Assembly: GCF_963678975.1 (NCBI RefSeq)
Contig: NC_089274.1
Span: forward strand, 16,881,633-16,945,632
Origin: Dysidea avara
Lineage: Eukaryota > Porifera > Demospongiae > Dictyoceratida > Dysideidae
Direction of reading: 5' to 3'
DNA: 64,000 nt
Position 1 is the first letter of the stretch. Each line of letters starts with the position of its first letter. The position numbers were made by a program, and so were the translations under genes. Positions 49,101-64,000 of this stretch are shown here, piece after piece. The notes under the pieces are model-generated. The model searched no databases. It worked only from the letters and a program-made list of their open reading frames with translations, and had not been told where the DNA came from.

Positions 49101-49364
49101 ATCACCTTCGCACCTTGAATAATCGAAGCAAGATCCCATGTCGCAGTGCAAATTGTTAACATTTTCACCAGCCATGGCCACCACACTACGTGGGTGTACA
49201 TTATAAGTCGCTCCTTCAGACACAGACCCGTGGTAGCTGGGTGCCACAGTCGATTGAATGATGTCCATGCGATTAGAATCGTCAGCTACCATCGTTGCTC
49301 TTAGTACTAAACATACTGCCACTACAGCTAGTAAAACAAATGAAATCCTCTTCCAAAATCTCAT
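46177..49364 (-). CDS. EXT1: EXT1-like exostosin, heparan sulfate co-polymerase
   Basis: Golgi type II bifunctional glycosyltransferase that extends heparan sulfate with GlcA and GlcNAc. About nine exons give about 700 residues. Exon 1 (about 48469-49364) encodes a short cytosolic MRFWKR, a signal anchor at about residues 7-24, a stem, and the start of the exostosin GT47 domain ([22 protein letters not shown]). The domain continues with [18 protein letters not shown] (48223-48348), [10 protein letters not shown] (about 47907-47983), and [15 protein letters not shown] (about 47739-47859). The GT64 half covers exons near 47361-47605, 47207-47281, 47075-47160, 46660-46820 and 46177-46501 ([54 protein letters not shown]-type end). 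Start ATG 49364 is followed immediately by the anchor. EXT2 is less likely given the EXT1-like C-terminus. Confidence 0.88.
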
Positions 49365-49587
49365 AAGCCTTGCGACACAACTCTCTGCCTGTTGGCAAAT
49401 CCCTCAGCCTTCATACGATCCTCTATTTAAACTAGACCAACTAGATTGCTAATTAATCAGTTAGCAGTGTACCACGCGTAGTTTACGGTAAATTCCCGAT
49501 CGAGTTCACTAATAAGATTATGGAGTGCACCAATGCCAATCATTTACAAAGGAGTTATGAATTGTGGCGTTGAGTTTCCCTCTGCGG

Positions 49588-49890
49588 ATGGAAAACAGAT
49601 TGTTAGTAAAGTTCTTCGCTTTATTTTGTGCTAGTTTTATTGCCGGAGTGATCTTTCTACACTCAACAACTCGGTTAAAGACGTCAGTGGTAAGCGGTGT
49701 AGTTCAGGTTTAATTCAGCATTACATTTCCGGTCCACCTCTAGGCGTTGCTAGGATGGCTGAGAGAACCAACTCACATTAACCCAGACAGCATGCCTAAA
49801 GAAGTTTCACAGTCTTCATCAAAGGCGAACAGAATCTTTACAAGAACTATATTGGTTAACAATGCCACCATTCTAACGACGGATACATGA
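49588..49890 (+). CDS. Small predicted single-pass membrane protein, unrecognised
   Basis: Not recognised. Two exons, 49588-49689 and 49744-49890, are joined by a 54-bp GT-AG intron (GTAAGC donor, CTCTAG acceptor) in phase 0, giving 82 residues. The start context is GCGGATGG. The protein opens MENRLLVKFFALFCAS and continues FIAGVIFLHS, a hydrophobic stretch at about residues 5-25 after a short charged N-terminus: a type II signal anchor or an uncleaved signal. The lumenal part has one N-glycosylation sequon (NNAT) near the C-terminus and is rich in Ser and Thr. An AT-rich stretch with TTTAATC/TATAAA follows the TGA. It is head-to-head with EXT1 (223 bp between starts) and tail-to-tail with DDX54 (54 bp). 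It could instead be the remaining stem of a lost glycosyltransferase. Confidence 0.5.
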
Positions 49891-49944
49891 ACAATGATTG
49901 TTTAATCTTTTATAAATTTATATTTTTGTTGTATTAAATTTTTG

Positions 49945-60213
<10,269 letters not shown>

Positions 60214-60460
60214 AGCTAGAAAACGTCCCTTTCGAAAGGATGCCACGTGTTTGACTTTATCTATTTACTTTATTTCATATTAATTGTGGAGAGTTCGAAA
60301 TACATGTTTACTAATTTAAGTCCAGACGGGTGGGACCGCACATGAGACGGGACTCGTCCATTCCAGTAAGTGTTTTATTTATACTCCGCCGCTGCGTATT
60401 TCTGTTGTAATAGTTTCATCTTGTGTGATTTTCTGTGTTTTAAGGTGATGCGACCCTGTT
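60214..60460. promoter_or_regulatory. Head-to-head interval, DDX54/KLHL
   Basis: 247 bp between divergent start codons, presumed bidirectional promoter. The stretch near 60321-60390 is locally GC-rich with CpG pairs. Confidence 0.5.
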
Positions 60461-63400
60461 ATGATTAATATCAAGTCAAGGCGCCATCAAAGGAAAAGGA
60501 AACAAGTTTACAACTGCGAGTTTAGTGAAGGAGCCAGTTCTTCCAGTAAAAGATATCGACATTTGGTTGTACCTGGTATGGCTAGTAACACTGTGTCCGA
60601 GCGAGGAAGCGGCAGTGATGGGACTACTTTCAAAGTGGATGCGCACGTGCAAAATTGTTTCCTTGTTATGGACGAACTGCGAAAGGAGGGAGCATTATGT
60701 GATATTGTGTTTCGTGTAAAAGGACAAGAATTCCGTGCCCATCGGGTCGTGGTGGCAAGCTGCAGCCCGTACCTGCGTGCCATGTTCACGTGTGGCATGA
60801 AAGAGAGCAATCAACAAGAAATTGAACTGAAAGAAATTGAACCATATGCTATGGAGGCCATTTTGACCTTTGCCTATACTGGTGAAATTGTAGTGAACAC
60901 TGATAATGTTGAAACACTGCTGCCAGCTTCCAGCATGCTTCAGTTGGAAGATCTTAAACTAGCTTGCTGTAATTTCTTAGAGAACAACATGGAACCAACC
61001 AATTGTCTTGGTATAATGCATTTTGCTGATGTGCATGGCTGCCCTGACCTCATCAAGCATGCGACTGAGTATGCCTGCCTAAATTTTTTTGATGTCATGA
61101 AGAGTGAAGAGTTTCTACAGTTGTCCTTTGAACACATACGTGCACTTTTAGTCAGCGATAATCTACATGTTAAGAGTGAACAAAATGTGTTTGATGCATA
61201 CCTCGACTGGATCAAGCACAACTTTGAAGAACGCAAATGCCACATCATGGAATTGTTGGACACAATACGTATTCCATTCATTGACGATGACTATCTGAAA
61301 GAGAAGTTGGAAAATGAGCAATTGATTAGGAGCAATAATGAATGTTACCAGCTGCTTCGCGGGTACCTTATGGGTCGAAGCTCCTCACAAGGTCACTACT
61401 TTATAAAGCCGCGTACTCCTAAGGAAGCCATCTATGTTGTTGGAGGTCGTAACAGACATAAGTGCTTGAATACAGCTGAGAAGTATGACTACATGAAGAA
61501 CAAATGGGTAGAGCTACCGAGTGAGTGTATATTGTGTATATGCTAGTATAGTATGGAGTGTATATGTGACCGTCTCAGCGAAAACCTGTCTAGTTTGCAC
61601 AAGCATGCATTTTGAGAAAAACAAAATAAAATAAAAATTTGGTGAAATTATGCATGTCACAAAGAAAATTTTATGCAAGGTTTAATTGAGCTATTACTCA
61701 GGAAAGGAAGTCTTGAATCGATTAAACCTATACACCATCTTATTCACGGAGTTAGAAAATCTTAGTTTCATTTCTGTAGCCCCAATGGTTTGCATATCAC
61801 GTGCGTTTGTTTACAATGCGGTGGACGTAAACAAAATTGTCACCGTTTATTTGACAAAACCGCCTTCATACGCCTATGTGCAAGTGACTGCAAGGATAAA
61901 TCTATACCTTGGTTGATATTCCAATCCACGGTGGACATTGTAAGCCAAATTCCAACTTTGTAGACTAATCCAAACGGAAGTTATGGCTTTAAATGTATAT
62001 TTTTAGTATAGTTACTGTACAAATCGATTTCCTTGTTCTTCCTACTGTCTAGCCCTGTAATTCCAAAACTACTCACCATAATTGACTGAAACTTTGGTAA
62101 CTATTCCTTGGACAATGCAGATAATGCTGAGAAAATAAAAATCAGAGGTTGTGCGAACTAGACGGGTTTTCGCTGAGATGGTCACATATAGCAACCACTG
62201 AAAGTACAAGTCAGGTTGAAAAAATCCAGGACAACTCAAAGTGTTAAAACTGTTGACCATAGCCCTCACATTGTTTTGGTCCATGCACTGCAAAGCAGCT
62301 TTCCTAGCTAAGAAGCCCTACGTTATCCATACTTCTGAATGGTCATCAACACTGCGGCACCATATTTGGCTGTGCACTTGCAGACTTACCAATTAGGGGT
62401 ATAATACCTGCCAACCTATGTGTGTGCTAATTCTAATGTGATATTGTACTACTGTGAATACATCCATCCCAATGTATGTATTGTGTAACCTCATGCCTTT
62501 ATTGTTACTGATGTAAACAATCTAATGTGGCCACATTCCACGATTAGTGGACTGAACAGATAGCTGTGAGGTGTACATCGTTACTGATGTTTGAGGGGAC
62601 TGGTGTAAAGTGTTTGTATATGGTGACTTTCCTACCTGTAGTAGTTGTCAAGTTTTTTAAATGTGCCACCTTCAATACTGACTTTAATATTCTCAGACAG
62701 ACACAGAATTCCCAGACATTCCAACAGGAACCCATTAACTTTACAAGTCCACTGTACTCGTGGCACTTGATACAGATGATCTTCACTGCCATATACAAGC
62801 ATAGGTGTTTGTTTCCTTAAATAGTCTTCTGGCATGTAAAGCTGTATGTATATCAAGCCCCATAAGGCTTTTAAGTTAAATAACTGATCTTTCCACTTCT
62901 ATCCCTATAGACATGGAGCAAGTCAGGACGGCTGTGGGACTAGGGTCACTAGATGGCAAGTTGTATGCAGTTGGTGGCGAGTGTGAAGCAACTGGTCATG
63001 AGGGAACACTTTATTTAAAGAGTGTTGAATGTTTTGATCCAAGGGTGAACAGCTGGTGTAGAATACCGGACATGCAGTACGCCCGCTCCTTTGCAGCTAT
63101 AGCAAGTTTCAATGGTGAGTGTTGTAAGAATTAGGTGTGTGTACTGTAAAATAAAACATTTTCCAGGTTGTCTTTATGTCATTGGTGGAGAGACTACTAA
63201 CCACTGCTATAGTACAGTAGAGTGCTATAATCCCAAGAACAATGAATGGAGTGCACTCCCTGATATGCACTTTGCTCGATCTGGTGCTGGGGCTGGTGTA
63301 ATGGACGGAAAGTTGTACGTCGTGGGTGGACAGGATCGGTTTACAGCTCACTATGCCAGTGTGGAGTGTTACAACCCTGTGGATGACACGTGGCTACCTT

Positions 63401-63738
63401 GTGCTGAAATGAACTTTGCCCGATCTGGTGTAGCTGTTGCTGTTCTAGGTAAATACCTGTATGCCATCGGAGGAAGGAACCGTGGAGAACAAACATACTA
63501 CAACAAAGTTGAGCGTTATTCTCCAACTGAAGATAAATGGGAGGTCATATCTCCACTGCTTCACTCACGGGCGTGGCCTGCAGCTGCTGCCTTCTGCCAT
63601 TGTATTTATGTTGCCGGTGGTTATGATGGACAAAATCGTCTCAACACTGTGGAACAGTATAACCCTGAAACAGACAAGTGGACGAACATGGCAGAAATGA
63701 AAGAGAATCGTGCTGGATGTGGCTTATCAGTAGCGTAA
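60461..63738 (+). CDS. BTB-BACK-Kelch (KLHL family) Cullin-3 adaptor
   Basis: Substrate receptor of a Cullin-3 ubiquitin ligase, by family. Three exons (60461-61520, 62911-63114, 63167-63738) total 1836 nt, or 611 residues. The BTB domain begins at about residue 75 (CDIVFRVKGQEFRAHRVV, LRAMFTCGM), then BACK (NCLGIMHFADVHGCPDL, VFDAYLDWIKHN), then six kelch blades, each with a double Gly and a downstream Tyr/Trp: IYVVGGRNR, LYAVGGECE, LYVIGGETT, LYVVGGQDR, LYAIGGRNR and IYVAGGYDG. The ORF starts at the ATG at 60461 with a basic leader (MINIKSRRHQRKRKQ); an internal ATG at 60578 would start just before a Ser/Gly linker and is a real alternative. The closest KLHL paralogue cannot be fixed by eye. 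It is head-to-head with DDX54, 247 bp between starts. Confidence 0.9.
61521..62910. other. KLHL intron 1
   Basis: 1.4-kb intron. Contains two inverted GAAAACCCGT/GCTGAGA-type blocks (61575-61590 CTCAGCGAAAACCTGTCTAG; 62158-62182 CTAGACGGGTTTTCGCTGAG), the probable ends of an inverted-repeat element of about 600 bp. No gene supported. Confidence 0.55.
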
Positions 63739-64000
63739 TGCTGTCAACCCACAACTTGCTTCTGTACCTTTTACAACCATTCGATGATTTTTAAATTTGT
63801 TCTTGCTTAGACTTATTAATGAACAGACAATTTTATTTATTGTTTACAACCCATTGCCGTGCAAAAAAATATTATAAGACAGTTTTTTTTGTTTGCTTTT
63901 ATGTTGTAACTGGTGACTATTTGCATCACAAATCACTTGAGGTCACTAATAAACTTTTATAGCACATCTGTAAGTACTGCTAAACCTTTCCTAGTTACTA
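63739..64000 (+). other. 3' flank of the KLHL gene
   Basis: Downstream sequence with a likely polyadenylation signal (ACTAATAAAC at about 63945). Nothing else seen. Confidence 0.5.

Overview
The window is animal nuclear DNA. It is AT-rich, its genes are split by many short introns (often 50-100 bp) with GT-AG borders, intergenic gaps are small, and every recognisable host gene has a metazoan counterpart (KDM1B, EXT1, SLC25A32, DDX54, BLOC1S5, CHRAC1, PCLAF, MBOAT1/2, a BTB-Kelch protein). Gene density, intron size and the transposon mix suggest an early-branching animal such as a demosponge. That assignment is inference; no species marker is visible. All gene models were assembled by eye from reading frame, splice sites and remembered family motifs, without any alignment.

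Layout. 1-5965 (minus): an MBOAT1/2-type lysophospholipid acyltransferase, copy A, whose 3' end lies off the left edge. 5966-12211: spacer with non-LTR retrotransposon tails, a repeat carrying a large AGGC-type array, and a foldback element. 12212-26315 (minus): MBOAT copy B, complete in 14 exons; its intron 7 is 11.7 kb and holds a P-element-like relic, a ZMYM1/hAT-like relic, a LINE relic and two hAT-type terminal-inverted-repeat elements. 26945-33862 (plus): KDM1B-like histone demethylase. 34604-37075: a tight cluster of BLOC1S5 (minus), PCLAF (plus) and CHRAC1 (minus). 37076-42993: gene-poor spacer. 42994-46061 (plus): SLC25A32-type mitochondrial carrier. 46177-49364 (minus): EXT1-type heparan sulfate co-polymerase. 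49588-49890 (plus): an unrecognised 82-residue membrane protein. 49945-60213 (minus): DDX54, 26 exons, with a perfect AGGC array in a 3.2-kb intron. 60461-63738 (plus): BTB-BACK-Kelch protein.

The genes mostly alternate in strand, so several pairs share short head-to-head intervals (70, 223, 247 and 629 bp) or end tail-to-tail about 100 bp apart. No metabolic operon or defence system is present. The unusual content is the transposon and repeat biology, a tandem MBOAT duplication that preserved a GC-AG intron and an intronic conserved block, a probable U12-type mini-intron in DDX54, and the small orphan membrane protein.
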